Below, piece after piece: positions 31,675 to 40,766 of a stretch of DNA of 64,000 bases (positions are counted from its first letter, which is position 1; every line of letters starts with the position of its first letter). The DNA is from JANPPS01 sp965246835 (lineage in GTDB: Bacteria; Pseudomonadota; Alphaproteobacteria; Acetobacterales; Acetobacteraceae). Below the pieces are notes generated by a model. The model ran no database searches. It saw nothing but the letters and a program-made list of their open reading frames with translations, and was not told the origin of the DNA. The stretch covers positions 124,001 through 188,000 of the forward strand of contig CBDFFQ010000002.1 in the NCBI GenBank assembly GCA_965246835.1. Reading direction: 5' to 3'. A program made the translations under genes and the position numbers.

Positions 31675-32780
31675 CAGCCATCCTCGAGATGCAGCAGCAT
31701 CGCCACTGCCAGCATCAGCCCGGCCCCGGCCGGCGCCCACGCGGCAAGCTCCGCCGGCAGCGCGCCGGACTGCCCGAACTCGCCCGCCACCTTGCTCACC
31801 ATGAACAGCGCGAACCCGGCCGCCACGCCGCTTGCGATCATCCGCGCCACCCCGCCCCGCCGCGTCGCCCGCATGCTGAAACCGGCCGCCACCAGCGCCA
31901 TCGTGCCGGCCAGAAGCGGCAATGCCAGCAGCTCCTGGAAGTGCAGCCGGTGCCGGATGGCGGAAAAGCCCGAGCGCTCCAGCAGCCCGATGAAATCCGG
32001 CAACGCCCAGAAGCTCAGCGTGTCCGGAGACGCGAAACTGTCCTGCACCCGGCCCACCGTGAGATCGGTATCAAGGGTCATGGTGCCGATCGGCTCCGGC
32101 ATGTGGTCCGGCCGGATGCTGCGCGCGCCCTCGAGCGTCCAGATCCCGGCGCCCAGAGTGGCGCGCGTGCTTTCGATGCGGACCAGCAAGCGATCCTGCC
32201 CATCCAGACGGAACACGCTGACGTCCCGCGCCACCAATGCCTGACCACGCAGCGACACGCCGCGGGCATGCAGGATCGCGACACCCTGAGGGTCCAGCGC
32301 GCGGTCCGATTGCCGGAGCCAGAGCTGCCCGCCCGATAGCGCCGCAGGTCCGCCGCCGGTGCGGAGATAGGCGTTGTCCAGCACCTCCGCCCTGGCCAGC
32401 ATGGCAGAGCTGAGCGGGCTGCCGATCGCCGTCGCCGCGGCCCCCAGCAGGATCGCGCCCGCCAACGGGAAGGCCAGGAACCCCCACGCCGATACGCCCG
32501 ACGCCCGCGCCACGATCAACTCCGAGGAGCGCGTGAGCCGCCAGAACGCGACGATGCCGCCCAGCAACACGGCGAACGGCAGGATTTGCATCGTCACGAA
32601 CGGCAGCCGCAGCCCGGCGATCTCCGTCACCAGCGCGAACGTCGCGTCCTGCTTGGTGGCGGAGCGGCGCAGCAGCTCGATGAAGTCGAACAACGACACG
32701 AGGCCGGCCAAGGCGGCCAGCATGGACAGCACGGCGAACATGAACTGCCGGGCGACATACAGGGACAGGGTGACGGCCAT
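31674..32780 (-). CDS. lptG: LPS export permease LptG
   Basis: A 368-residue YjgP/YjgQ-family protein: three N-terminal membrane segments (about 10-30, 60-80, 98-118), a periplasmic jellyroll of about 150 residues, and three C-terminal segments. With LptF and the ATPase LptB it lifts lipopolysaccharide out of the inner membrane. LptG rather than LptF is chosen from order and N-terminus (LSLYVARQFMFAV with FDFIELLRR). lptF is the next minus-strand gene upstream, separated by an opposite-strand DUF305 gene. Confidence 0.88.
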   Translation of the reverse strand: MAVTLSLYVARQFMFAVLSMLAALAGLVSLFDFIELLRRSATKQDATFALVTEIAGLRLPFVTMQILPFAVLLGGIVAFWRLTRSSELIVARASGVSAWGFLAFPLAGAILLGAAATAIGSPLSSAMLARAEVLDNAYLRTGGGPAALSGGQLWLRQSDRALDPQGVAILHARGVSLRGQALVARDVSVFRLDGQDRLLVRIESTRATLGAGIWTLEGARSIRPDHMPEPIGTMTLDTDLTVGRVQDSFASPDTLSFWALPDFIGLLERSGFSAIRHRLHFQELLALPLLAGTMALVAAGFSMRATRRGGVARMIASGVAAGFALFMVSKVAGEFGQSGALPAELAAWAPAGAGLMLAVAMLLHLEDG

Positions 32781-32861
32781 GGCGCAGCTTATACCGGCGC
32801 CAGCTTGCCGTCATGCGCCGCCGGGTCCATGTGCCGAGGGCAACCGAAAGGACCGATTCCG

Positions 32862-33206
32862 ATGCGTTTCCCCGCCCTCGCTTTCGTGCTGCTGGCCAGT
32901 CCCGCATTGGCTCAAACGGCGCCGCATGTCGGCCACGGCGCGGCGCCGGGCTCGCCGTCCGAGATGTCGCAGGCGATGGACAAGATGCAGCGGGAGATGA
33001 ACGAGGCGCCGATGACCGGCAATGCGGACCGCGACTTCACCAACATGATGGTGCCGCATCACCGGGGCGCCGTGGACATGGCGCGCATTTACCTGAAGAC
33101 GGCGCGGGACCCCGAGATGCGGGCCCTGGCGCAAAAGATCATCGCCGACCAGGAGCGGGAGATCCGCCAGATGCGCGGTTGGCAGGCCAAGCACCAGCCA
33201 CGGTAG
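32862..33206 (+). CDS. DUF305 family exported protein
   Basis: A 114-residue protein with a signal peptide (residues 1-18, ending ALA-Q). A four-helix ferritin-like DUF305 domain follows, shown by MMVPHHRGAVDMARIY (about 63-78) and QEREIRQM near the end. The two His and several Met suggest copper or other metal binding, as in copper-linked family members. The ATG at 32862 has AGGA upstream. It is the only plus-strand gene between lptG and lptF, so it was probably inserted there. Confidence 0.85.
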   Translation: MRFPALAFVLLASPALAQTAPHVGHGAAPGSPSEMSQAMDKMQREMNEAPMTGNADRDFTNMMVPHHRGAVDMARIYLKTARDPEMRALAQKIIADQEREIRQMRGWQAKHQPR

Positions 33207-33209
33207 CGG

Positions 33210-34331
33210 TCAGGCGGCTACTCGCGCCTGGGGCAAGGGTCCGCTGCGCAGATGCGGCCGCAGCAGGATCGCGCCGCACAACACCCCCGGCAGGATCGCG
33301 TGCACCCAGATCAGCGGGATCAGCAGCACGTTCTTGGCCGCCAGGTTCGCGATCGCCAACCCCACCGCCAGCAACGCCACCACCCCCAGCACCGCCGCGA
33401 GCGGGCGCAGGATATTGGCGTGCCGCTGGAAAGCGCCGGTCAGCACCGAAACCAGCGCAACCAGGGCGAAGCTCGCAGCCGTGAGCGGCGCCGCCAGCCG
33501 GCGGTTCGCCTCCACCAGCAATTTGCCGATGTCGCGCGGGTTCAGGGCGCTTTGCGGGTTCATCAGCTCCGCCAGGCTCATCTCGGCAGCGTCCCGGTAT
33601 CGCTGCTCCTCGCCCTTCACGGTGCCGGCCAGGTCGATCGAGGTTTCCGAGAAGGTCAACACGTTCAGCCGCCCGCTGTTTTTGTCGATCTCTTGCTTCG
33701 AGCCGTTGGCGAGCACGATGCGCGGGCTGCCGGTGCCGGCCACCAGCCGCCCGCGCTCCGCCAGGATGGTCGCCCGGCTGTTCTTGTTGCGGGCGTCCTC
33801 CACCAGGATGCCGCGCAGCGTGCCGTCCCGGTCCCGGCTGCGGACATACACCGTGAGGTCGTCGGAGATCGGGGTGAACACGCCCTCCTGCAGCAGGAAG
33901 GCCGCCACGCGATTGCGGATCTCGAACTGGTATTCCCGGAATGCTGTGTAGCTGGTCGGCACCACCCACACATTCAGCACGTAGCAGGTCAGCACCACCC
34001 CGGCCGCCAGCACCAGCGCCGGCCGGGCCAGCGCGCCCTGCGACAGCCCGGCGGCGCGCATCACCGTCAACTCCCGATCGCCCGCCAGGCGCTGATACAC
34101 GAACTGCACCACGACAAACGTCGTGATCGGCAGGATCACCGCGACGAAATTGGGGATCAGCAGGCCCGTGAGCTCCAGGAACACCTTGAGCGACAGCCCG
34201 CGATTGACCACGAGCTCCACGAACCGCAGCGACTGCGTGAGCCAGATCAGCGCCACGAGCCCGCCCGTGACCGCCACCAGCGCCACGGCGAGCTGCCGCA
34301 GGATATACCGGTCGAGCTGCGATGCGCCCAT
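33210..34331 (-). CDS. lptF: LPS export permease LptF
   Basis: A 373-residue YjgP/YjgQ-family membrane protein, partner of LptG in the LptB2FG transporter. It starts LDRYILRQLAVAL, shows the LTQSLRFVELVVNRG loop after the first membrane segment, a periplasmic domain (about 130-260) and three terminal membrane segments. The ATG at 34331 overlaps the TGA of the upstream dehydrogenase (TGATG), so it is translated as part of that operon. LptF rather than LptG is inferred from the N-terminal motif. Confidence 0.9.
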   Translation of the reverse strand: MGASQLDRYILRQLAVALVAVTGGLVALIWLTQSLRFVELVVNRGLSLKVFLELTGLLIPNFVAVILPITTFVVVQFVYQRLAGDRELTVMRAAGLSQGALARPALVLAAGVVLTCYVLNVWVVPTSYTAFREYQFEIRNRVAAFLLQEGVFTPISDDLTVYVRSRDRDGTLRGILVEDARNKNSRATILAERGRLVAGTGSPRIVLANGSKQEIDKNSGRLNVLTFSETSIDLAGTVKGEEQRYRDAAEMSLAELMNPQSALNPRDIGKLLVEANRRLAAPLTAASFALVALVSVLTGAFQRHANILRPLAAVLGVVALLAVGLAIANLAAKNVLLIPLIWVHAILPGVLCGAILLRPHLRSGPLPQARVAA

Positions 34332-35731
34332 CAGGGCAGCACCTTGCCGGGGTTGAGCAATCCCTGCGGGTCCAGCGCGTCCTTGATGCGGCGCATGGTC
34401 GCGATCTCGGCGCCCCCACGCCACTCCGGCATCATGTAGGGCTTGAGCCGGCCCACGCCGTGTTCGGCCGAGAAGCTGCCATCGAGGTCCCGCACTACGG
34501 CATTCACGGTGTCCATGATGTCATGCGCGCGGTCCAGGAACGCGGCGCCCGCCATGCCCGGCGGTTGCGACAGGTTGAAGTGGATATTGCCGTCACCCAA
34601 ATGCCCGAACGGCACCGGGACCACCCCGGGGATCAAGGCGGCGCAGGCGGCGGACGCGCGCTCGATCAGGGCCGGGACGCGGCTGGGCGGGACCGAAACG
34701 TCATTCTTCACGCTGGCGCCGGCGCGCTTCTGCGCCTCGGCATGTTCCTCGCGCAGCTTCCACAGCGCCAGCCGCTGCGCCTCGCTATCGGCGATCACTG
34801 CGTCCAGCACGTCCCCGGTCTCCAGCGCATGCTCCAGCACCGCCTCGATCATGGTGCGCAAGGCCGCCCCCTCCCGCGGGCTGCCGAGTTCGATCAGCGC
34901 ATAGTGCTCGGCGGGTGCGAGCGGCAGGGTCGTGTCCGGGATATGCCGCAGCACCAGCCCCATCCCGGCCCCGGACATGTATTCGAACGCCTGCACGGCC
35001 GCGCCGTCATGCGCCTGGAACGCCCGGAACAGCGCGGTCGCGGCCGCCACGGACGGCACCGCGCACAACGCCGCCGCCCGGTCCCGCAACGCCGGCTGCA
35101 GCTTCAGCACGGCCGCCGTGATGATCCCCAGCGTGCCCTCCGCCCCCACGAACAATTGGCGCAGGCAATAGCCGGTGTTGTCCTTTCGCAGCGAGCGCAG
35201 CCCGTGCCAGATCTCCCCGTCCGCCATCACGACCTCGAGCCCCAGCACGAGGTCCCGCGCATTGCCGTAGCGGATCGTGGTGTTGCCGCCGGCATTGGCC
35301 GAGAGGATGCCGCCCACCTGCGCCGTGCCCTCCGAGCTGATGCTGAGCGGCAGCAGGCACCCGGCCTCGGCCGCCGCCTCCTGCGCCCGCTGCCACGGCA
35401 GCCCGGCTTCCACCGTGAGCGTCATGTCGATCGGGTCGAGCGAGCGCACCCGGTTCATGCGGGCAAGCGACAGCACGGCCTGGTGCCCGTTCTCGGACGG
35501 GGTGGCGCCGCCCACCATGCTGGTGTTGCCCCCTTGCGGCACGATCGGGACGCCGTGCCGGGCACAGAGCATCACGGCGGAGGCGACCTCCTCGGCGCTT
35601 TCGGGCCGCAGCACGGCCTGGGCCTGGCCGCGATAGAGGCCGCGCCAATCCGTGCAATACGGCGCCGCATCCTCCCCGGTCAGCACGCCGCGCGGGCCGA
35701 GTAGGGCCAGCGCTTCCGCGGCGAAACTCAC
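34331..35731 (-). CDS. FAD-linked oxidase, D-2-hydroxyglutarate dehydrogenase type
   Basis: A 466-residue flavoprotein with an FAD_binding_4 (VAO/PCMH) N-terminal domain and an FAD-oxidase_C domain. TDWRGLYRG near residue 28 is characteristic of the D-2-hydroxyglutarate/D-lactate dehydrogenase group. PQGGNTSMVGG (about 64-74) binds FAD, GHLGDGNIH (about 367-375) is the metal/substrate site and EHGVGRLK is near 420. The likely reaction is oxidation of a D-2-hydroxy acid, passing electrons to an electron carrier. The start is GTG at 35731 in a GTGA overlap with the ligase gene. Confidence 0.85.
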   Translation of the reverse strand: MSFAAEALALLGPRGVLTGEDAAPYCTDWRGLYRGQAQAVLRPESAEEVASAVMLCARHGVPIVPQGGNTSMVGGATPSENGHQAVLSLARMNRVRSLDPIDMTLTVEAGLPWQRAQEAAAEAGCLLPLSISSEGTAQVGGILSANAGGNTTIRYGNARDLVLGLEVVMADGEIWHGLRSLRKDNTGYCLRQLFVGAEGTLGIITAAVLKLQPALRDRAAALCAVPSVAAATALFRAFQAHDGAAVQAFEYMSGAGMGLVLRHIPDTTLPLAPAEHYALIELGSPREGAALRTMIEAVLEHALETGDVLDAVIADSEAQRLALWKLREEHAEAQKRAGASVKNDVSVPPSRVPALIERASAACAALIPGVVPVPFGHLGDGNIHFNLSQPPGMAGAAFLDRAHDIMDTVNAVVRDLDGSFSAEHGVGRLKPYMMPEWRGGAEIATMRRIKDALDPQGLLNPGKVLP

Positions 35732-37077
35732 TCGGCGCCCACCAGCACCGGCGCCGGTCGCCGCCCGGCATCGAGCCGGTCCTTCAGCGTAGCGGGCGCG
35801 GGCTTCGCGACCCGGCGCGCATACTCGCGCAGGCACAACGCCAGAGCGAGCTGGTCCCACAGAATGGGGTTGAACGACACGTCCACGAACGCGGCGCAGG
35901 CCAGGAAGGTCGCGAGCCCGATCTGCAACGCGCCCGCCATCTCGAAACACCAGGCATGCTCCGCCACGCCCCGCAGCAGCGTGCGCGTCCGTTGCAACGT
36001 CAGGAACGTGCCGGCCATGATGCTGAGATAGAGGAACAGGCCCGGGTAGCCATGCTCGCCCAGCGCCGCGAAGTAGATGTTGTGGTAGGCACGGCCGAAC
36101 TGCACGTCAGGCTGGCCGGCGGGATCGTTGCTCGGCGTCTCGATCCGGTTGGTGACATAGGCGTTGAAGCCGCCGCCGAACGGGTTCTGCTGCGCGAAGT
36201 TCCAGGTCCAGGCCCAGACCGCCAGGCGGGTCGCGGACGAGTTCTCGGTCTTGAAGTCGGACACCGTGCTGATCCGCTCGGTCCATTTCGTAGAGGTGAA
36301 CGCCATCAGACCCGCAAGGCCCAGGGCCGCCACGATCGTGAACACCGTCTTGCGCTTCGCCCGCCACCACATGCCGGCATAGAGCACCGCGAGCCCGACC
36401 AGCGCCGTGCGGGCAAAGGTGCCGATGGAGCCCACGGCGAAGGTTGCAATCAGGCCATAGAAGCCAACCCGGTTCAGCTTGGACGGCGGCAGGATCGTGT
36501 TGTGCCGCGACAAGGACAGCATGAGCGGAATGAACGCCAGGCATACCGCGGAGATCACGCTGCTCTCCGCCAGGAACGACGTATTGCTGCCGAGCTGCCC
36601 GAGGCTCTGATTATAGCCGCCGCCCGAAACCATGGTCTTCAGACCCCACGGCAGGATATGCGCGACGGCCGAGAACAGGATCACCATCACATACGCCTCG
36701 ATCTGCACGCGGGAGCGGAACACGAACGGGACGAATGCGGCGAACAGCAGCGTCTTGATGGAGGGATCGTATTTCAGCCACGCGGCGGCGGGCACGATCG
36801 CCCAGCTGGTGGTGAGCGTGATCCAGGCGCCCAGCGCGAGATAGAGCGCCAGCAGCAACGTGAAGCGCGGCGGGTCCCGCCGGTCCATGGTCACATAGGA
36901 GAACAGCGCCGCGATCCCGATGATCAGCGCCACCGGCACGGTGGTGAGGATCGCGTCGCTGATGCGATGCGGCGCGAAGATGTCCACCCACACATAGCCC
37001 AGCGCGAACACGAACGGCGCCAGCGTGCCGAGCGCCAGGAACGCGACGAAGCTGAGCGTCAGCAGAAGGTCGGTCAC
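35728..37077 (-). CDS. O-antigen/O-glycosylation ligase-like polysaccharide protein
   Basis: A 449-residue integral membrane protein with about ten to twelve segments. It matches the Wzy/WaaL-like group used in exosortase-linked exopolysaccharide systems: an N-terminal TDLLLTLSF...VWVDIFAPHRIS block, and a large periplasmic loop near residues 290-340 with AYHNIYFAALGEHGYPGL, where ligases keep a catalytic His. It would polymerise or transfer glycans on the periplasmic face. The GTG start at 37077 overlaps the stop of the 43-residue peptide gene. No exosortase is in the window. Confidence 0.75.
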   Translation of the reverse strand: MTDLLLTLSFVAFLALGTLAPFVFALGYVWVDIFAPHRISDAILTTVPVALIIGIAALFSYVTMDRRDPPRFTLLLALYLALGAWITLTTSWAIVPAAAWLKYDPSIKTLLFAAFVPFVFRSRVQIEAYVMVILFSAVAHILPWGLKTMVSGGGYNQSLGQLGSNTSFLAESSVISAVCLAFIPLMLSLSRHNTILPPSKLNRVGFYGLIATFAVGSIGTFARTALVGLAVLYAGMWWRAKRKTVFTIVAALGLAGLMAFTSTKWTERISTVSDFKTENSSATRLAVWAWTWNFAQQNPFGGGFNAYVTNRIETPSNDPAGQPDVQFGRAYHNIYFAALGEHGYPGLFLYLSIMAGTFLTLQRTRTLLRGVAEHAWCFEMAGALQIGLATFLACAAFVDVSFNPILWDQLALALCLREYARRVAKPAPATLKDRLDAGRRPAPVLVGAE

Positions 37078-37205
37078 TGCGGGCCCCGCCCGGCCGCGCC
37101 GCTTTTCATCGCGAACCACGGCAACGTCCGGTTCAGCATCGCGGCGCGGACGGCCACGTAGAAAACCATGACGATGCTGACGAGGATGGAGAGATTGTTG
37201 ATCAT
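37074..37205 (-). CDS. 43-residue single-pass membrane peptide
   Basis: Too short for most gene callers but well supported by context. The ATG at 37205 overlaps the acyltransferase stop (ATGA) and the TGA at 37074 overlaps the GTG of the ligase. The peptide is one hydrophobic helix (NLSILVSIVMVFYVAVRAAML) followed by a basic, Gly-rich tail. It may be a small subunit or stabiliser of the ligase, or mainly serve translational coupling. No family recognised. Confidence 0.6.
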   Translation of the reverse strand: MINNLSILVSIVMVFYVAVRAAMLNRTLPWFAMKSGAAGRGPQ

Positions 37206-38317
37206 GATCTCACGTCCAAGGTAGCCAAAGGTATCGCAGGCCGTGCCGCCGGGCCAGCCTCCCGCTTCGCCCGGGGCGCGCCGAGCCGGATCAAGGGCTG
37301 CTCCACCAGCCGGCTCAGCGCCACGCCGCCCAGCACGGCGCCGGCCACGATGGCGGCATAGGCGGCCTCCAGCGGGATCGCGCGACCCCAGGGGCGGATG
37401 GCATAGGCCAGCACGACGGCGATCGGCACGTGGATCAGATAGATGGAATAGGACGCCGTCCCGAGCCGCACCAGCCAGCCCGGCGCCACGCCCCGCCCCC
37501 TGATATCCAGCCCCGCCAGCCCATAGATCGCGAGCGCCGCGGTGACGGCATACGCCACATGCCGGGGCGGCCACTCCCCCGGCACCCGCGGCCCCCAAGA
37601 TTCGAGCACGCCATTCACCAGGAACAGCGCGATCCCCAGCGCCGCCAGACTGCCCGGCCGCCACACGCCCCGCCGCAGCGCCGCCGCCGCCGCGATGCCG
37701 AAGAAGAATTCGAGGTTGAACACCCGGAACGCCACGATCTGCCAGGCGCCGGTGAACCAGGGCGCCCCCGTCGCCAGCGTCACGGCCACATTCCAGGCGA
37801 TGCCCAGGCCCCACGCCGCCAGCACGACCCGCCCGAGCGTACGGTTCAGCAACGAAAGCCCGAACAGCGCGTAGAACAGCATCTCATGCCGCAAGGACCA
37901 TCCGACCTCGAGGATCGGCGCAGCGGCCTCCGGGAACAGCGCCCAGCTCGCCAGCACATGCACCCAATCCTGCTCGGCCCGCAGCTGCGTGGGGCTCACG
38001 AACAGCAGCGCCTGGTAGCCGAGCGTCACCACCCAATAGATCGGGAAGATCCGCCACAGCCGCTTGCGCCAATACGGCAGGAACCGGCCGGGCTGCCCCA
38101 CATCGTTGGCATGCACATGCGAGATGATGAAGCCGCTGAGCACGAAGAAGAAATCCACCCCGGCGCGGCCGAACAGGAAGAAGCCGCCGAACACCAGCTC
38201 CCCATGCTGCTTCGGGCTCGCGAGGATGCTGCCGACATGCAGCAACACGACCAGCACCGCCGCCACCCCGCGCGCCGCCTCGATCCCATGCAGCTTCGCG
38301 CCGCGAGCCGGCTTCAT
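37202..38317 (-). CDS. Acyltransferase 3 family membrane protein
   Basis: A 371-residue multi-pass protein of the OafA/NodX acyltransferase family, which transfers acetyl or other acyl groups to surface sugars. The family motif is seen as LHGIEAARGVAAVLVVLLH at the start (catalytic His in the first segment). GVDFFFVLSGFIISH follows near 55-70, and about ten membrane segments in total. ATG 38317 has GGGGG just upstream; ATG 38332 is five codons longer. It heads the polysaccharide run of this strand. Confidence 0.88.
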   Translation of the reverse strand: MKPARGAKLHGIEAARGVAAVLVVLLHVGSILASPKQHGELVFGGFFLFGRAGVDFFFVLSGFIISHVHANDVGQPGRFLPYWRKRLWRIFPIYWVVTLGYQALLFVSPTQLRAEQDWVHVLASWALFPEAAAPILEVGWSLRHEMLFYALFGLSLLNRTLGRVVLAAWGLGIAWNVAVTLATGAPWFTGAWQIVAFRVFNLEFFFGIAAAAALRRGVWRPGSLAALGIALFLVNGVLESWGPRVPGEWPPRHVAYAVTAALAIYGLAGLDIRGRGVAPGWLVRLGTASYSIYLIHVPIAVVLAYAIRPWGRAIPLEAAYAAIVAGAVLGGVALSRLVEQPLIRLGAPRAKREAGPAARPAIPLATLDVRS

Positions 38318-38378
38318 GACCCCCAGTTCCATCGGTCAACCCTACCACGGAACGGAGCCCAGGTCAGGTCAGGACAAG

Positions 38379-38795
38379 TCAAGCCGAACCCGGCGCCGGC
38401 GCGAACACCAGCTTCCGCGACAGGGCAAAGTTCCAGAACATCCCCGCCACCGCCCCGGCCGCCACCGCCAGCACCGGATGCACCCGGCACGTCTCGCTCC
38501 ACGTCACCAGCGCCCCATACGCGCCCCGGTTGAACACGAGCCCCACGAGGTTCACCACCATGAACGCGGCCCATTGCCGATGCAGCGCGCCGCCGCCCCG
38601 CCCGCGAAAGGTCCAGACCCGGTTCAGCAGCCACGTCCAGCTCGCGGCCACAAAATACGACAGGGCGCCGGCGCCATACAGGCCCAGCACGCCGCGCGCC
38701 GCATACACCACGGCCGTGTCCACGAGAAACCCCGTGGTCCCCACGGCCCCGAAGCGCAGGAACTCCCTCAGCAACGCGATGCGCGCGGGCGTCAC
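38379..38795 (-). CDS. GtrA-like flippase/anchor protein
   Basis: A 138-residue protein with four membrane segments. It matches the GtrA family (LREFLRFGAVGTTGFLVDTAVVY at the start, FVAASWTWLLNRVWTF in the middle). GtrA proteins are thought to flip or position lipid-linked sugars used by a paired glycosyltransferase. Its GTG at 38795 overlaps the stop of the GT2 gene (GTGA). The two form a GtrA/GtrB-like pair that may decorate the surface polysaccharide. Confidence 0.88.
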   Translation of the reverse strand: MTPARIALLREFLRFGAVGTTGFLVDTAVVYAARGVLGLYGAGALSYFVAASWTWLLNRVWTFRGRGGGALHRQWAAFMVVNLVGLVFNRGAYGALVTWSETCRVHPVLAVAAGAVAGMFWNFALSRKLVFAPAPGSA

Positions 38796-39736
38796 GGCCG
38801 GGCGAAGGGAATCGCGAGATAGGCCATGCGCTTCATCTCCTTCCGCCCCCGCGAGACGCTGTCGAGGATCAGCCCGCACGCCGTGGACAATGCCGCCAGC
38901 ACGACCAACGCGCTCGCCAGCACCGCCGTCGGCAGGCGGGGCACCAGCCCGGTCTGCATGAACTCCACCACCACGCTGAACCCGAACCCGGTGCCGAGGG
39001 AGGCCAGCACCACCGCAGCCAGGAAGAAGAACGCGAGCGGCCGCTCCTCCTTCACCAGCACGACGATCGTGCGCAGGATGCGGGCGCCGTCCCGGAAGGT
39101 GCGCAGCTTGCTGGCGCTGCCGGCGGGGCGCTCGACATACGGGGTCATGATCTCCCCCACCGGCATGCTCAGCTCCAGCGCATGCACGGTGAACTCCGTC
39201 TCCGTCTCGAACCCGGCCGAGAGTGCGGGGAAGGATTTCACGAACCGCCGGCTGAACACGCGGTAGCCGCTCAGCATGTCCGTGATCTCCCGCCCGAACA
39301 CCCCGGCCACCATCGCAGTCAGCATGACGTTGCCGAACCGATGCCCGGGGCGATAGGCGGCCTCATGCGCCTGCTGCCGGGCGCCATTCACCATATCGAG
39401 CCGGCCCTCCAGCAGCATCGCCACCATCGCCGGGGCGGAGGGCGCGTCGTAGGTGCCGTCCCCATCCACCAGCACGTAAACATCGGCCTCCACATCGGCG
39501 AAGGCCCGCCGCACCACGTGCCCCTTGCCCTGCCGCATCTCCTGCCGCAGCACCGCCCCGGCGGCAATCGCGTTCGTGGCCGTTCGATCCGTCGAATTGT
39601 TGTCGTACACATAGATCGCGGCGCCGGGCAGGGCGGTGCGGAAGGCGCCCACGACGCCCGCGATCGCAACCTCCTCGTTGTAGCACGGCACGATGACGGC
39701 GATTTCGGGGGCGGACACGATGACCTCGGCAACCAT
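38792..39736 (-). CDS. Family 2 glycosyltransferase (GtrB/DPM-like)
   Basis: A 314-residue enzyme. The GT-A domain shows AVIVPCYNEE (about 13-22), DNNSTDRT (about 45-52) and the metal-binding DGDGTYD (about 91-97). MLSGYRVFSRRF near 152 is typical of polyprenyl-phosphate sugar synthases. Two C-terminal membrane segments (about 235-260 and 272-292) anchor it. It probably makes an undecaprenyl-phosphate-linked sugar for the neighbouring GtrA protein. The acceptor sugar is unknown. Confidence 0.9.
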   Translation of the reverse strand: MVAEVIVSAPEIAVIVPCYNEEVAIAGVVGAFRTALPGAAIYVYDNNSTDRTATNAIAAGAVLRQEMRQGKGHVVRRAFADVEADVYVLVDGDGTYDAPSAPAMVAMLLEGRLDMVNGARQQAHEAAYRPGHRFGNVMLTAMVAGVFGREITDMLSGYRVFSRRFVKSFPALSAGFETETEFTVHALELSMPVGEIMTPYVERPAGSASKLRTFRDGARILRTIVVLVKEERPLAFFFLAAVVLASLGTGFGFSVVVEFMQTGLVPRLPTAVLASALVVLAALSTACGLILDSVSRGRKEMKRMAYLAIPFARP

Positions 39737-39788
39737 TGGGGCGATGACGGCGCTCCGCTAGCACGGAAGCGGCGCCGGGTCAGCGGTC

Positions 39789-40766
39789 TCAGCGCGGCGC
39801 CGCCGCCCGTTGCAGCCGGTCGTTGATCGCGGCACCCAGCCCGGCCTCGGGGACCGGCATCGCCGCAATGGCCCGCAGCCCGAGCCGCGCCCCCTCCCGA
39901 TCCAGCCAGCGCAGCCCGGCGAACAGGCGGGACGCGGCCTCGAGCAGGTCTTTAGCTTCGCTGAGCTGGAACGTGGCGCCAGCACCGGGCCGAACCGGAC
40001 CAAAGGCCAGCAGCGCCTCGTCTTCCCCGGCATGGGCCGCGCCGAGCCGCACCGGCAGCCCCGGCGCGTAATGCGAGACCATCAACCCCGGCGACCGCAA
40101 CGTCCGCGACGCCTCCGCCATCCCCGGTGTCAGCCCGCGCCCGATCGGGCCCAGCACCGCCTCGATCGCCTCGGCCGCGACGCCGCCGGGCCGCAGCAGG
40201 AACGGGCTCTCCCCGCTGAGGTCCAGCACCGTGCTCTCCAGCCCCACGGCGCAATCGCCGGTATCCAGCACCGCCGCGATCCGGCCGCGCAACCCGTCCA
40301 GCACGTGCGCGGCCGTGGTCGGCGATACGGCGCCGGAGCGGTTGGCGCTGGGCGCCGCCACGGGCCGCCCGGTCTCCCGCAGCAACGCCAGGGCCGCGCC
40401 ATGCGCCGGCACCCGCACCGCCAGCGTCTCCAACCCGGCGCCGGCCAATAAAGCCACCGGGCAGGTCACAAGCCGCGGCAGCACGAGGGTGAGGGGGCCG
40501 GGCCAGAACGCCTCCGCACAGCGCCGGGCCAGGGCGGAGGCGCGCACATGGCGGAACGCGGCCTCCGCATCCGGGTAGTGGCAGATCAGCGGATTGAAGT
40601 GCGGCCGGCCCTTCGCGTCGAAGATGGCGGCCACGGCCCGCGCGTTGGTGGCGTCGGCACCCAGGCCATAGACCGTCTCGGTCCCGAACGCGACCAGGTC
40701 ACCCCGTTGAAGCAGCGTAGCGGCCCGCGCGATGCCGGGGCCATCCGGCCGCAGCGTCTCGGTCAC
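39789..40766 (-). CDS. tsaC: L-threonylcarbamoyladenylate synthase (Sua5 type)
   Basis: A 325-residue protein with an N-terminal YrdC domain and the C-terminal Sua5 domain, which makes it the long Sua5 form. LVAFGTETVYGLGADA (about 24-39), KGRPHFNPL (about 53-61) and SANRSGAVSPT (about 141-151) mark the YrdC active site. It makes threonylcarbamoyl-AMP from Thr, bicarbonate and ATP for the t6A modification of tRNA. The GTG start at 40766 overlaps the cysQ stop (GTGA). Confidence 0.93.
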   Translation of the reverse strand: MTETLRPDGPGIARAATLLQRGDLVAFGTETVYGLGADATNARAVAAIFDAKGRPHFNPLICHYPDAEAAFRHVRASALARRCAEAFWPGPLTLVLPRLVTCPVALLAGAGLETLAVRVPAHGAALALLRETGRPVAAPSANRSGAVSPTTAAHVLDGLRGRIAAVLDTGDCAVGLESTVLDLSGESPFLLRPGGVAAEAIEAVLGPIGRGLTPGMAEASRTLRSPGLMVSHYAPGLPVRLGAAHAGEDEALLAFGPVRPGAGATFQLSEAKDLLEAASRLFAGLRWLDREGARLGLRAIAAMPVPEAGLGAAINDRLQRAAAPR

